Positions 1 through 7,581 of a stretch of 64,000 nucleotides of DNA are shown piece by piece. The position numbers and the translations under genes were made by a program. Each line of letters opens with the position of its first letter. Positions within the stretch are counted from its first letter, which is position 1. Source of the stretch: Asticcacaulis sp. AC402 (GTDB lineage Bacteria; Pseudomonadota; Alphaproteobacteria; Caulobacterales; Caulobacteraceae); NCBI RefSeq assembly GCF_000495835.1, contig NZ_AWGC01000024.1:1-64000 (forward strand). Direction: 5' to 3'. The notes beneath the pieces were generated by a model, which made no database searches, was not told the DNA's origin, and saw only the letters and a list, made by a program, of their open reading frames with translations.

Positions 1-1305
1 GTGGACCAGGAAGGCGCCAAGGTGGTACTTGCGCATATAACGCCTCTCATCAACTACGCCTTGCCCGCGTTGGGGATCGGTGTCGGCCTGACCGTGCTGG
101 CGCAGTTGGCGCTACGCTACGGAAGCGCTTCCGGCCAGGACAGACGGCTTAACCTGGCCATGGCCGTCTTCGTGGCCGTGGTCATGATCGATCTGTATTT
201 GGGGGCCGCCGACATCAATGCCCCGACGACCGAGGTCGCCTGGCGCCTCGGTCTCGGCCTGGCGCTCATGCCGGCCCTGCCGCTAAGTCTTTGGGTTTAT
301 GTCCACAGCCTCACCGAGATGACCCTTGCGCCAGATGGCAAGAGCCCGGACCTTAGGCTGGGCCGCCACATGGTGGCACCGCTGATCGCAATCGTCTGCG
401 TTCTGCCCCTGTTTACCCTCTCAGCCGGGACCAAGGCCGCTCTGGTCGCCGGCGTCTTCGTCGCGGACGAACTGGCCCTCGAAATCGTTGCACTCGTCGG
501 CACCCTGATCAGTTGGGGGATATGGATCGTCATGCTCGTCGTCTACGGGATCGCCATTGTCCGACGCCTGAACGCCCATGGCCGCCGCATCCGCGATCTG
601 TACTCCAATCTCGAGACCGTCGACCTGCGCTGGCTTAACGTCATGATCGCCATCATCTGCGCCATTATCCTGGTGACGCTGGCCGACCAGATCTCCTCCC
701 TGGTCTTGCAGCGCTCTCTGGCCACGCCGGCGACCGGGGTTCTGTTCGGGACCGCTATTCTTCTGGTCTTCGGTATTTTCGGCCTGCATCAGGACGCTTC
801 GATGCCGCATTGGCGCGGCCCGAAGAGAGATGCGTCCGACACGGATGAGCCACCCGGAACAGATGGTGTGCAGGCTCTTGCCACCGCTCCATCCTATTCG
901 CGCTCCGGCCTGGCTCAAGATGACTGTCAACGCATTGTGTCGCGACTCGACGCCCGCATGAAGCAGGACCAGTTGTGGCGCGACCCGTTCCTTAGCCTGT
1001 CGGTCCTGGCACACAAGGCCGGCGTCAAGCCCAATGCCGTTAGCCAGGCGCTTAACACCCATCTCGGTCGCAACTTTTTCGACTATGTCAACGGCTGGCG
1101 CATTGCCGAAGCCTGTGAACGCCTGCGCAACAGCGACGACAGTGTGATTGGGGTCAGCGAAGGCGTTGGGTTCAATTCAAAATCGACTTTCAACGCAGCC
1201 TTTCGACGCGTCACGGGTCAGACGCCGACGCAGTATCGTTTAGCGTCCCCGCCTGCGACACGCGGTGCCATCGATCAGACGCATGGCACCATGAAAAATC
1301 CTTAA
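1..1305 (+). CDS. AraC-type transcriptional regulator with membrane-embedded N-terminus
   Basis: The first ~250 residues are a run of six or seven hydrophobic segments, so the protein is anchored in the inner membrane. The last ~100 residues are an AraC/XylS double helix-turn-helix: the second helix-turn-helix reads VGFNSKSTFNAAFRRVTGQTP, a textbook family signature. Such proteins are thought to sense a signal in or near the membrane and bind DNA directly; the target cannot be told. The frame opens with GTG at base 1, so the true start may lie outside the window. The last three codons and the stop (KNP*) lie inside an IS30 remnant (see 1295-1387), so the natural C-terminus may have been replaced, but the HTH domain is complete. 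Confidence 0.85.
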   Translation: MDQEGAKVVLAHITPLINYALPALGIGVGLTVLAQLALRYGSASGQDRRLNLAMAVFVAVVMIDLYLGAADINAPTTEVAWRLGLGLALMPALPLSLWVYVHSLTEMTLAPDGKSPDLRLGRHMVAPLIAIVCVLPLFTLSAGTKAALVAGVFVADELALEIVALVGTLISWGIWIVMLVVYGIAIVRRLNAHGRRIRDLYSNLETVDLRWLNVMIAIICAIILVTLADQISSLVLQRSLATPATGVLFGTAILLVFGIFGLHQDASMPHWRGPKRDASDTDEPPGTDGVQALATAPSYSRSGLAQDDCQRIVSRLDARMKQDQLWRDPFLSLSVLAHKAGVKPNAVSQALNTHLGRNFFDYVNGWRIAEACERLRNSDDSVIGVSEGVGFNSKSTFNAAFRRVTGQTPTQYRLASPPATRGAIDQTHGTMKNP

Positions 1306-1387
1306 CATTCAAATCCCGCGCAAAGTCTGAATCCATTGCCTGAACGCAGTTTCAGCTGCGCAAGCCAATGTCACACCTCAGGTTTGG
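1295..1387 (+). mobile_element. Degraded 3' end of an IS30-family transposase gene
   Basis: Read in the frame starting at 1295 the DNA gives KILNIQIPRKV, a stop, then IHCLNAVSAAQANVTPQV. This lines up residue for residue with the better preserved IS30 tail at 24723-24839 (KILNFQTPREVYNHYLNA and on). RPRKxLxxxTPxEV is the usual C-terminal motif of IS30 transposases. The remnant overlaps the end of the AraC-type gene in another frame and carries an internal stop, so it is dead. I saw no inverted terminal repeat or target duplication. Confidence 0.6.
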
Positions 1388-1521
1388 GCTGTTTTGAGGA
1401 CAGCTTACTCACCATCAATACAGCCGTCAGTTCGTAGACCTGTTGCACAAAGCGCGAACAAACCGGCCTTATTGCTACGACCGCTCGGCTGAATTATCTA
1501 CAGGTCTGCCGGAGTAAGCTC

Positions 1522-2022
1522 ATGACCAAACGAAAATCAGCACTCGACCATCTCGATCCCTCGCGTTCGCCGCATATCGTACATGTCATCCCGCCCGGTG
1601 CTCCGGGGTACCGCGAGGCAAAGGGCGGATCGATGGTCATCTCAACCCCAGCCGAGGTTGACGCGCTCATACGACGGGTAGATTCTGGCCAGGTCGTAAC
1701 CCTGGATGACATCCGTCAGGCACTTGCCCGTCGCCATTCAACAGCGGTTGCGTGCCCGGTCTCGACGGCCATCTTTATCAACATGGCAGCCCGTGCCGCT
1801 GAGGCGCGGCGCGCGCGGGGAGAAGACCCGGAGACGCTGACACCATGGTGGCGGGTGCTGAAGACGGGCGGGCTTCTCAACCCCAAGCTGCCTGGTGGAA
1901 TCGAACGCCAGCAAGTGCTTTTGGCCGCCGAAGGCGTGCGTGCGTCTCCGCTTAGACGACACCTGGCTGTCTACGACTACGAAGCGCGCCGTCCTGCCGA
2001 GCCGCTTGAAAATCTGCCATGA
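1522..2022 (+). CDS. MGMT/alkyltransferase-like (ATL) protein, no active-site cysteine
   Basis: 166 aa. The C-terminal half follows the DNA-binding and active-site domain of O6-alkylguanine-DNA alkyltransferases: a helix-turn-helix-like stretch (VVTLDDIRQALA, residues 58-69), then TPWWRVLKTGG and GGIERQQVLLAAEGV, in the places of PCHRV-x-G and the Q-x-x-L-L-x-x-EGV tail. The alkyl-acceptor cysteine position is Trp109 and the next His is Trp110 (PWWR instead of PCHR). Known ATL proteins have PWHR, bind alkylated DNA without repairing it and flag it for other repair. A regulatory or damage-flagging role is therefore inferred; methyl transfer is unlikely. The gene stands alone, with no close partner. 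Confidence 0.6.
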   Translation: MTKRKSALDHLDPSRSPHIVHVIPPGAPGYREAKGGSMVISTPAEVDALIRRVDSGQVVTLDDIRQALARRHSTAVACPVSTAIFINMAARAAEARRARGEDPETLTPWWRVLKTGGLLNPKLPGGIERQQVLLAAEGVRASPLRRHLAVYDYEARRPAEPLENLP

Positions 2023-2128
2023 AACAGGCTGCTGTCAAGATGAGGTGGGCGGTGACTCAGCTTGATTGGTTTCGCGCTGGAGCCCAAAATAGAACTGGCT
2101 CCCTTGCACAAACACTTGACGATCCAGC

Positions 2129-2962
2129 CTACCGCGCGAATATCGCGTCAATCGCATCCTGCGCCGCCGTCGTGACCTCTTCCGGCGCATCCTTGGCGCG
2201 GATCACGCTCGCTACACCCAACAGCATGTCGCGCATGGTGTAGGGCTTGGGCAACAAGGCGTCGGCGCCGGCGGCCTTGGCTGCGGCCAGAACATGGACA
2301 GCCGTGATCTTGTCATCCACACCTTCGGAGGCCGCAACCACCCGGACGTGATCCCAGTCGCGCTTGATCTGGGACGTGCCCTCGATGCCGCCGATGCCGG
2401 GGATCAGGACCGCCGTCAGCACGACATCGATCAGGCCAAGATTGTGATCGAAGAAGGCGTCTTCCATATTGGCTGCCCACGACACCTTGTAGCCGACCTG
2501 TTTCAGCACCCGGCAGACATCGCTGCGCAGTTCCGGATCATCCTCGATGACCAGGACGTGGTGGTCCTTCATCCGCTTGCGGTGATAGGCATTGGTGTCG
2601 GCCAGAAGGGTTTTCAGCTTGTCGTGGTTGAACGGCTTGGGCAGCACGAAATCGGCCCCGGCCATGCGCGCCGCGTCCGACGCCGACCGCATCAGCTGCC
2701 CCTTTTGGACATGATCGGACATCAGGGCCAGGGGCGCATCATACGCCTGCGAACGCAAGGTTTCCAGGGTGCCGGCATTGGTAATGCCGTCGGTATAGGC
2801 GTCGAAGAGCAGCAGATGGAAACGATTGGCCTTGAGCTGGCGCATGGCCATGCGCTGGTCGAAGCTGAGGACAGATGTCCACTTCTGCGTTCCCAGCATG
2901 GTTGAAACACGCTGCGCTTGCTCCCGGTTCTGGTCCAGGATGAGCACGCTGCCTAGATTCAT
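2129..2962 (-). CDS. Double-receiver response regulator; second receiver lacks phospho-acceptor Asp
   Basis: 277 aa made of two CheY-like receiver domains with no output domain. Receiver 1 (about 1-125): candidate phospho-Asp54 (LLFDAYTDG) and Lys109 (LPKPF). Receiver 2 (about 134-255): the acidic pocket (VIEDDPELR) and Lys239 (LPKPY) remain, but the acceptor position is Ala184 (VVLTAVLIPGIGG), where the paralog next door has Asp. Receiver 2 is thus probably a pseudo-receiver. The upstream gene (3146-3931) is a clear paralog on the same strand, 183 bp away, so the pair arose by duplication. Without an output domain it probably acts through protein contacts in a phosphorelay; the partner kinase is not in the window. 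Confidence 0.85.
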   Translation of the reverse strand: MNLGSVLILDQNREQAQRVSTMLGTQKWTSVLSFDQRMAMRQLKANRFHLLLFDAYTDGITNAGTLETLRSQAYDAPLALMSDHVQKGQLMRSASDAARMAGADFVLPKPFNHDKLKTLLADTNAYHRKRMKDHHVLVIEDDPELRSDVCRVLKQVGYKVSWAANMEDAFFDHNLGLIDVVLTAVLIPGIGGIEGTSQIKRDWDHVRVVAASEGVDDKITAVHVLAAAKAAGADALLPKPYTMRDMLLGVASVIRAKDAPEEVTTAAQDAIDAIFAR

Positions 2963-3145
2963 ACGCGTCTCCCTCGGCTGTCACGGGAACTCCGCTCACG
3001 GCCAGACCTGTCAACAACCCTTTTCGGGTTTTTGTCTCCAAACAAGTGTCGAATAAAACCCTTAAGAACCTGAAAACAACTGTAAATTACTGTTTTTACT
3101 GATGTTTATGAACAGCATGCGCTTCGTAAAGACGTGTAACCGTTT

Positions 3146-3931
3146 TCAGGCGGCAAGGCTGCGTTCGGTCAGGACAGCCTCGACAAGGAAGCACAGGTCG
3201 GATGCCGTAAACGGCTTGGGCAGGAGAGCATGTGCCCCCATATGCCGTGCGGCCGACAGGACCTGGGCATTGCCGACCTTTTGGTCGACCCCGGCTGACA
3301 TGGCGATGATCGCCACTTCGGGCCAGGTTGCCTTGATAATGGAAATACCTTCGATACCGCCCATGCCAGGCATGAAGATATCGGTGATGACCACATCGAT
3401 GTGAGCGATATCGATGCGCTCGAACGCCTCTTCCATTGAGCGTGCCTCGCTGATGCGGTAGCCCTTTTCAGCCAGGGCCGAGGTGGTCAGCTTGCGCACG
3501 ACGCGGCAATCGTCGACAACGAGGATATGTTTTGGCGGCGTTGGCGACCGGCGCATTTGATAGGCTTCGTCCAGGATGACGCGAAGATCCACCGGCGTAA
3601 ACGGCTTGGGCAGGACGAAGTCGGCCTGAGCGCGGCGGGCGGCATTGAGCGTGGCGTTCAGAGCCTGCCCCCCGGCTCCGCCGGCAGTCATGATGGCGAC
3701 CGGAATATCGTGCGCCATTTCGCGGATTTCGGGCAGGTGAAGCAGCGTATTGCCGCCTTCGACATAGACGTCGAGCAGAAGCAGATCGACATTGGTGGTA
3801 CGCAGGAGTTGATAAACCGTCTTGTGGTCGAAAGCCATCATGGCCGACCAGCCCTGGGCAGTCAGCATCTTGGAGATCAGTTGGGCCTGCACGCGGCTGT
3901 CTTCGAGCACTAGAACCGTACCTAATGACAT
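3146..3931 (-). CDS. Double-receiver response regulator
   Basis: 261 aa, two CheY-like receivers and no output domain. Both look functional: Asp54 (LLLLDVYVEG) with Lys109 (LPKPF), and Asp184 (VVITDIFMPGMGG) with Lys in a second LPKPF near residue 238; the second acidic pocket is VVDDCRV. It shares domain order and length with 2129-2962. Stand-alone double receivers usually pass phosphate on or control a kinase or motor by contact. Target and kinase are unknown. It reads away from yaaA, with ~210 bp between the two starts. Confidence 0.87.
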   Translation of the reverse strand: MSLGTVLVLEDSRVQAQLISKMLTAQGWSAMMAFDHKTVYQLLRTTNVDLLLLDVYVEGGNTLLHLPEIREMAHDIPVAIMTAGGAGGQALNATLNAARRAQADFVLPKPFTPVDLRVILDEAYQMRRSPTPPKHILVVDDCRVVRKLTTSALAEKGYRISEARSMEEAFERIDIAHIDVVITDIFMPGMGGIEGISIIKATWPEVAIIAMSAGVDQKVGNAQVLSAARHMGAHALLPKPFTASDLCFLVEAVLTERSLAA

Positions 3932-4140
3932 GCGTCATCCTCCGGTGGCTTCGTTCGCAAAGCATAACCCTAGCACCCCCGGGTTAGGCCAAGGTAAACG
4001 TCGACAGCGAAAATGGCCGCAGTTCTGTCGAAAAACTCAGACCAATTAAAGGCTTAAGTCTCCGCAAAGGGCACGATTGCTTTGCCGGACAAGGCTTCCT
4101 ATCATGAAAGCGACCGAATCCTGCCCGTACAAGGCCCGAC

Positions 4141-4938
4141 ATGCTGATCCTGATATCCCCCGCGAAATCGCTCGACACCACACCGCACGATCGGGCACCC
4201 GTGGCGACCCTGCCGCGGTTTCCGGAACAAACGAAAAAGCTTCTGAAAAGCCTGAAGCGCTTGAAGCCCAAGGCCATCGGCGAGCTGATGGACATATCCA
4301 AAGCGTTGAGCGAATTGAATTATCAGCGCTTTCAAGGGTTTGAAGACCAGGATGCGATGAGCGCCGTGTTCATGTTCGATGGCGATGTCTATGTCGGCCT
4401 GGAAGCGCGTACCCTGGATGCCGCCGCTGTCGCGTGGGCGCAGGATCACCTGCGTATTCTGTCGGGGCTGTATGGCGTGCTAAAACCGCTGGACCTGATC
4501 CAGCCTTACCGGCTGGAAATGGGATCACAGCTCAAAACCGGCCGTGCGAATTCGTTGTACGCCTTCTGGGACGATACGATTGCCAAGTCCCTGACTGTGG
4601 AATTGAAAGCTCAGGGGGCCGATACCGTGGTCAACCTGGCCAGCACGGAATATTCCCGGGCGGCCCTGACCAAGGCGTTGAAAGCCAGGCTGATCAGTCC
4701 GCGCTTCCTGGAGATAAAGGGTAATGAGGCCAGGATCGTCTCCGTCTTCGCCAAGAAGGCGCGCGGCCTGATGGCGCGCTACATGATCGACCAGCGTATC
4801 GACCGGATGGATGGACTCAAGGATTTCAAGGTGGCGGGCTATGAATACCGCAGCGATTTGTCCAGGGATGGCGACTGGGTATTCACCCGCCCGCAACCGG
4901 ATCTGGTCAGTGCGCCCCGCAAGATGGAAGTCGCCTGA
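4141..4938 (+). CDS. yaaA: Peroxide stress protein YaaA (DUF328 family)
   Basis: 265 aa, full length for the family. It opens with the YaaA signature MLILISPAKSLD and contains the typical LSGLYGVLKPLDLIQPYRLEMG block and the VVNLAS/EY and DFKVAGYEY segments. In E. coli YaaA lowers free intracellular iron and limits DNA and protein damage during hydrogen peroxide stress; it is cytoplasmic. The gene is monocistronic: a strong hairpin terminator follows at 4994-5023, and the next gene is convergent. Confidence 0.92.
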   Translation: MLILISPAKSLDTTPHDRAPVATLPRFPEQTKKLLKSLKRLKPKAIGELMDISKALSELNYQRFQGFEDQDAMSAVFMFDGDVYVGLEARTLDAAAVAWAQDHLRILSGLYGVLKPLDLIQPYRLEMGSQLKTGRANSLYAFWDDTIAKSLTVELKAQGADTVVNLASTEYSRAALTKALKARLISPRFLEIKGNEARIVSVFAKKARGLMARYMIDQRIDRMDGLKDFKVAGYEYRSDLSRDGDWVFTRPQPDLVSAPRKMEVA

Positions 4939-4993
4939 ACCGGCCTTGCCTGTCCGTTTGGGAAATATGCGGAGACCACGGGAAACGCGGGTG

Positions 4994-5023
4994 GCCATCT
5001 CGCTCTATAGCGAGATGGCTTTT
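4994..5023 (+). terminator. Rho-independent terminator of yaaA
   Basis: A perfect 11-bp stem, GCCATCTCGCT paired with AGCGAGATGGC around a CTAT loop, followed by TTTT. It starts 56 bp after the yaaA stop. The GCCATCTCGCTCT string appears again at 5032, joined to the intergenic repeat at 5043, so terminator and repeat may share an origin. Confidence 0.75.
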
Positions 5024-5042
5024 GGTAGAATCGCCATCTCGC

Positions 5043-5109
5043 TCTAAGTTTTTGTTTTGTCGCGCAATTTGTCCGAAAAGTGCGTCACACTTTATCGGAT
5101 TGCGCTCTA
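5043..5109 (-). repeat. Intergenic palindromic repeat, family A, copy 1
   Basis: On the minus strand this reads TAGAGCGCAATCCGATAAAG, continues through ACTTTTCGGACAAATTGCGC and ends GACAAAACAAAAACTTAGAG. The same blocks occur at 17217-17331 and 53772-53889. The two halves pair (GCGCAATCCGA with the TTCGGACAAATTGCGC half). The TAG at its edge is the stop codon of the tsaC-like gene. Mosaic palindromes of this kind are well known between alphaproteobacterial genes. Confidence 0.75.
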
Positions 5110-6021
5110 GCCAATAAACCCGGCGGCGCGGCGGATGCGGTCGTTGATCGCTTCGCCGATGCCGTTTTCAGGGATTGGGGCAATGGCGATGCAGGGCGGT
5201 TTCAGCCGGTCCGCCTCACGCAGCGCCCGGAACAGGTTCGCCGCAGCCTCCGCCGGGTCGCGCGTCGCGCTCAGTTGGATAACCGGGCCGGCATAGGCCG
5301 TCGGTCCGAATGCCAGGTAGGCAGCCCCCTCAGTCGGCACCTCGACATCGATCCGCACCGGCGCATCCGGGGCGTAGTGCAGGCTGAGCCGCCCGGGCGA
5401 ACGGTGACCTTCAGCCTCGTCCGCCGCCAAATGACCAATGACAGCCTCAATCTGAGCCCGCGTGACGGCGCCGGCGCGCAGGTAACGCGCCGCGCCCAGC
5501 AGGCTGACCACAGTCGATTCCACCCCTACCGGACAGGCGCCACCGTCCAGCGAGACTGTTACCGCGGTACCGGTCTCCTCAAAAGCGTCGGCCTGGGTGG
5601 TCGGGCTGGGCCGGCCGGAGCGATTGGCCGACGGCGCCACAACCCCGCCACCGAAGCCGCGCAGGACCTCCAGCGCCAGAGTATGAGCCGGTAACCGAAG
5701 GGCGACACTGTCAAGCCCTGCCCGCGCCAGGTCGCAGGCGGCGGCCGTGTCGCGCACCGGCACCACCAGAGTCAGTGGCCCCGGCCAGAATGCCCGGGCC
5801 AGGGCGCGGGCGCGATCGTCCATGACACCGATGATGTCGGCGGCCTCAACTGAACCGATATGGACGATCAGCGGATTGAACCGCGGCCGGCCCTTGGCTT
5901 CGAAGACCTTGACCACGGCCGCCGGGTCGTCGGCACGCGCCGCCAATCCATAGACAGTTTCGGTCGGCAGATGGATCAGGTCTCCGTTACGCAGTGCCGC
6001 CACGGCCGCCTTTACGCTCAC
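5107..6021 (-). CDS. L-threonylcarbamoyladenylate synthase (Sua5/TsaC family)
   Basis: 304 aa, the longer Sua5-type architecture: YrdC domain (about 1-190) plus a C-terminal Sua5 domain. The YrdC part shows LPTETVYGLAARA, KGRPRFNPLIVH, VVAPSANRSGRPSPT and GVESTVV, all diagnostic. It makes threonylcarbamoyl-AMP from threonine, bicarbonate and ATP, the first step of t6A37 modification of ANN-decoding tRNAs. Its ATG overlaps the stop of the upstream cytochrome-YceI gene (ATGA), so the two are probably translated together. Its TAG stop belongs to repeat copy A1. Confidence 0.92.
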   Translation of the reverse strand: MSVKAAVAALRNGDLIHLPTETVYGLAARADDPAAVVKVFEAKGRPRFNPLIVHIGSVEAADIIGVMDDRARALARAFWPGPLTLVVPVRDTAAACDLARAGLDSVALRLPAHTLALEVLRGFGGGVVAPSANRSGRPSPTTQADAFEETGTAVTVSLDGGACPVGVESTVVSLLGAARYLRAGAVTRAQIEAVIGHLAADEAEGHRSPGRLSLHYAPDAPVRIDVEVPTEGAAYLAFGPTAYAGPVIQLSATRDPAEAAANLFRALREADRLKPPCIAIAPIPENGIGEAINDRIRRAAGFIG

Positions 6022-7271
6022 GCGGCCCGGGCCTTGAGCCTGATGGTCACCGGCACCTTGGCCGGTACCAGGTCGGTCGACGCATATTCACCGGCGCCGA
6101 CACCATAGGCGGTGCGGTCGATATCGACCGTGGCATTCATTTCGGCGACACCGTTCTTGACCGTCAGGACAAAGGGCAGGTTCAGCGGTTTGGAGACGCC
6201 CCGCAGTTTCAGCGTGCCGTGAGCGATAAAGTGGGTCGCGTCCGTGCGGGTAAATGATTTCGCGTCGAAATCGGCCTTGGGCGAGACCGATACGTTGAAG
6301 AAGTCCGCGCCCTTGATGGTGCTGTCGTAATCACTGTTGCCCGAGGACACCGAAGCGAGGTCGATGGACACCTTGACTCTTGATCTGGCCAACTGCTCCG
6401 GATCGAAGTCGATACGGGCGGTGTAGGCACTAAAGCTCCCGGTGATGGCATCGCCCTGGAGGCTGGTCGCAAACTGGATCCGGCTGGCGGCCTTGTCGAC
6501 GGTCCAGGACGTGACCTTTTCCGCAGAAACGCTGGAGGCGGCGGCCGATGTCTCCGCCGAAGCGGCAACGATTTCGGCCGCAGGCGCCTCGGCCGGCGTC
6601 GTGACAGGGGGATTGCCGGTCGCCAACGGCTGGCCGCGCAAGACGGTATAGCCCAACACCACGGCCGCCAGGATCACACCCAAAGGCACGATCCAGCGCC
6701 AGTTCAGGATTGGCCGTGGCGTCAGGCCGGGCACCATGTGCTGAAACACTTCGTCCTTGTCGACGAACTGGTGCTTCAGCGCTGCCAGCACATGCAGCGG
6801 CACCATACCGTAGATGATCAGCTTGGCCATCAGATGGTGGACCTCTTCCAGGACATCGTGCAGGGCTTCGGTCTGCGGTACCGGCAGGTGCGGCAAGTCG
6901 AACAGGCCGAAGAAGGGAATCGGCCGGACATTGGTCGAGACCAGCAGCCAGCCGGACAGCGGCATGGCGATCATCACAACATAGAAGCCGATATGCAGCG
7001 ACCTGGCGGCCAGGGCCTGCCATTTCGGCATTGGCGGTTCCGGCGGTGCCTTGTAGGCCAGGCGCAAGCCGAGGCGAACAAAACTGAGCAGCAGAATCAG
7101 GATGCCGACTGACTTGTGCAGGTCGTACCTCGCCCGGCGCAGCGTGTCGTCACCGTCCAGGTTCCAGCCAAGGAAGATCACGAACAGGATCAGGAAAGCC
7201 AAGATCCAATGCAGCCAGCGGCTGTAGACATTGTAGGAAGCGGTGGTCAGCGGGGAGTCAGGCAAGGACAT
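6018..7271 (-). CDS. Cytochrome b561 - YceI fusion protein
   Basis: 417 aa from the ATG at 7271 (MSLPDS), chosen because the cytochrome domain starts right after it and GGAG lies upstream; an in-frame ATG at 7355 would add 28 unconvincing residues. Residues ~1-180 are a cytochrome b561-type membrane domain: four helices with candidate haem histidines in RWLHWILAF, YDLHKSVG, VHHLMAK and MVPLHVLAALKH. A fifth helix (~208-225) follows, then a linker rich in Ala and Glu, then a YceI lipocalin-like domain (~250-417, starting WTVDKAASRIQFATSL). YceI domains bind long isoprenoids such as ubiquinone; joining one to a quinol-oxidising cytochrome suggests periplasmic electron or quinone handling. That role is inference. 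Confidence 0.85.
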   Translation of the reverse strand: MSLPDSPLTTASYNVYSRWLHWILAFLILFVIFLGWNLDGDDTLRRARYDLHKSVGILILLLSFVRLGLRLAYKAPPEPPMPKWQALAARSLHIGFYVVMIAMPLSGWLLVSTNVRPIPFFGLFDLPHLPVPQTEALHDVLEEVHHLMAKLIIYGMVPLHVLAALKHQFVDKDEVFQHMVPGLTPRPILNWRWIVPLGVILAAVVLGYTVLRGQPLATGNPPVTTPAEAPAAEIVAASAETSAAASSVSAEKVTSWTVDKAASRIQFATSLQGDAITGSFSAYTARIDFDPEQLARSRVKVSIDLASVSSGNSDYDSTIKGADFFNVSVSPKADFDAKSFTRTDATHFIAHGTLKLRGVSKPLNLPFVLTVKNGVAEMNATVDIDRTAYGVGAGEYASTDLVPAKVPVTIRLKARAA

Positions 7272-7429
7272 GGGTCCAGATCTCCGGCATTTCAGGGAAG
7301 CGCGCTGTATAGCACAGGTGCCAGGCCCGTCACTCGGAAACATCGGCATATTCATCCAAATTAAGGTTTGCTAAGTTGACGTTCGCGTAAATATTTCTTG
7401 CCAGACATCAAACAGAAGGTTAGGAATTC

Positions 7430-7565
7430 TTCGTCTCCCCAGCCTCGCCGGCAAACAAGTGGGGAGACGGGAGCCGACGGGCCGGATGAGGGGTCGTTTC
7501 CGCGCGCTCCAACTGTGTTGGATATAGCCCTCACCCCAAACCTCTCACCTTCACAAGGGAGAGGG
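7430..7565. repeat. Intergenic repeat-like hairpin region
   Basis: The ~310 bp between the divergent cytochrome and acyl-CoA dehydrogenase genes holds no credible ORF. It contains two imperfect palindromes: TCTCCCC...GGGGAGA at 7433-7466, and CCCTCACCCC followed by CTCTCACCTTCACAAGGGAGAG at 7530-7563. These resemble the widespread pyrimidine-rich intergenic palindromes of high-GC proteobacteria. The second lies just before the dehydrogenase start (ATG 7582) and could shape its leader. Confidence 0.4.
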
Positions 7566-7581
7566 AGTTAGAGGAACGCAC

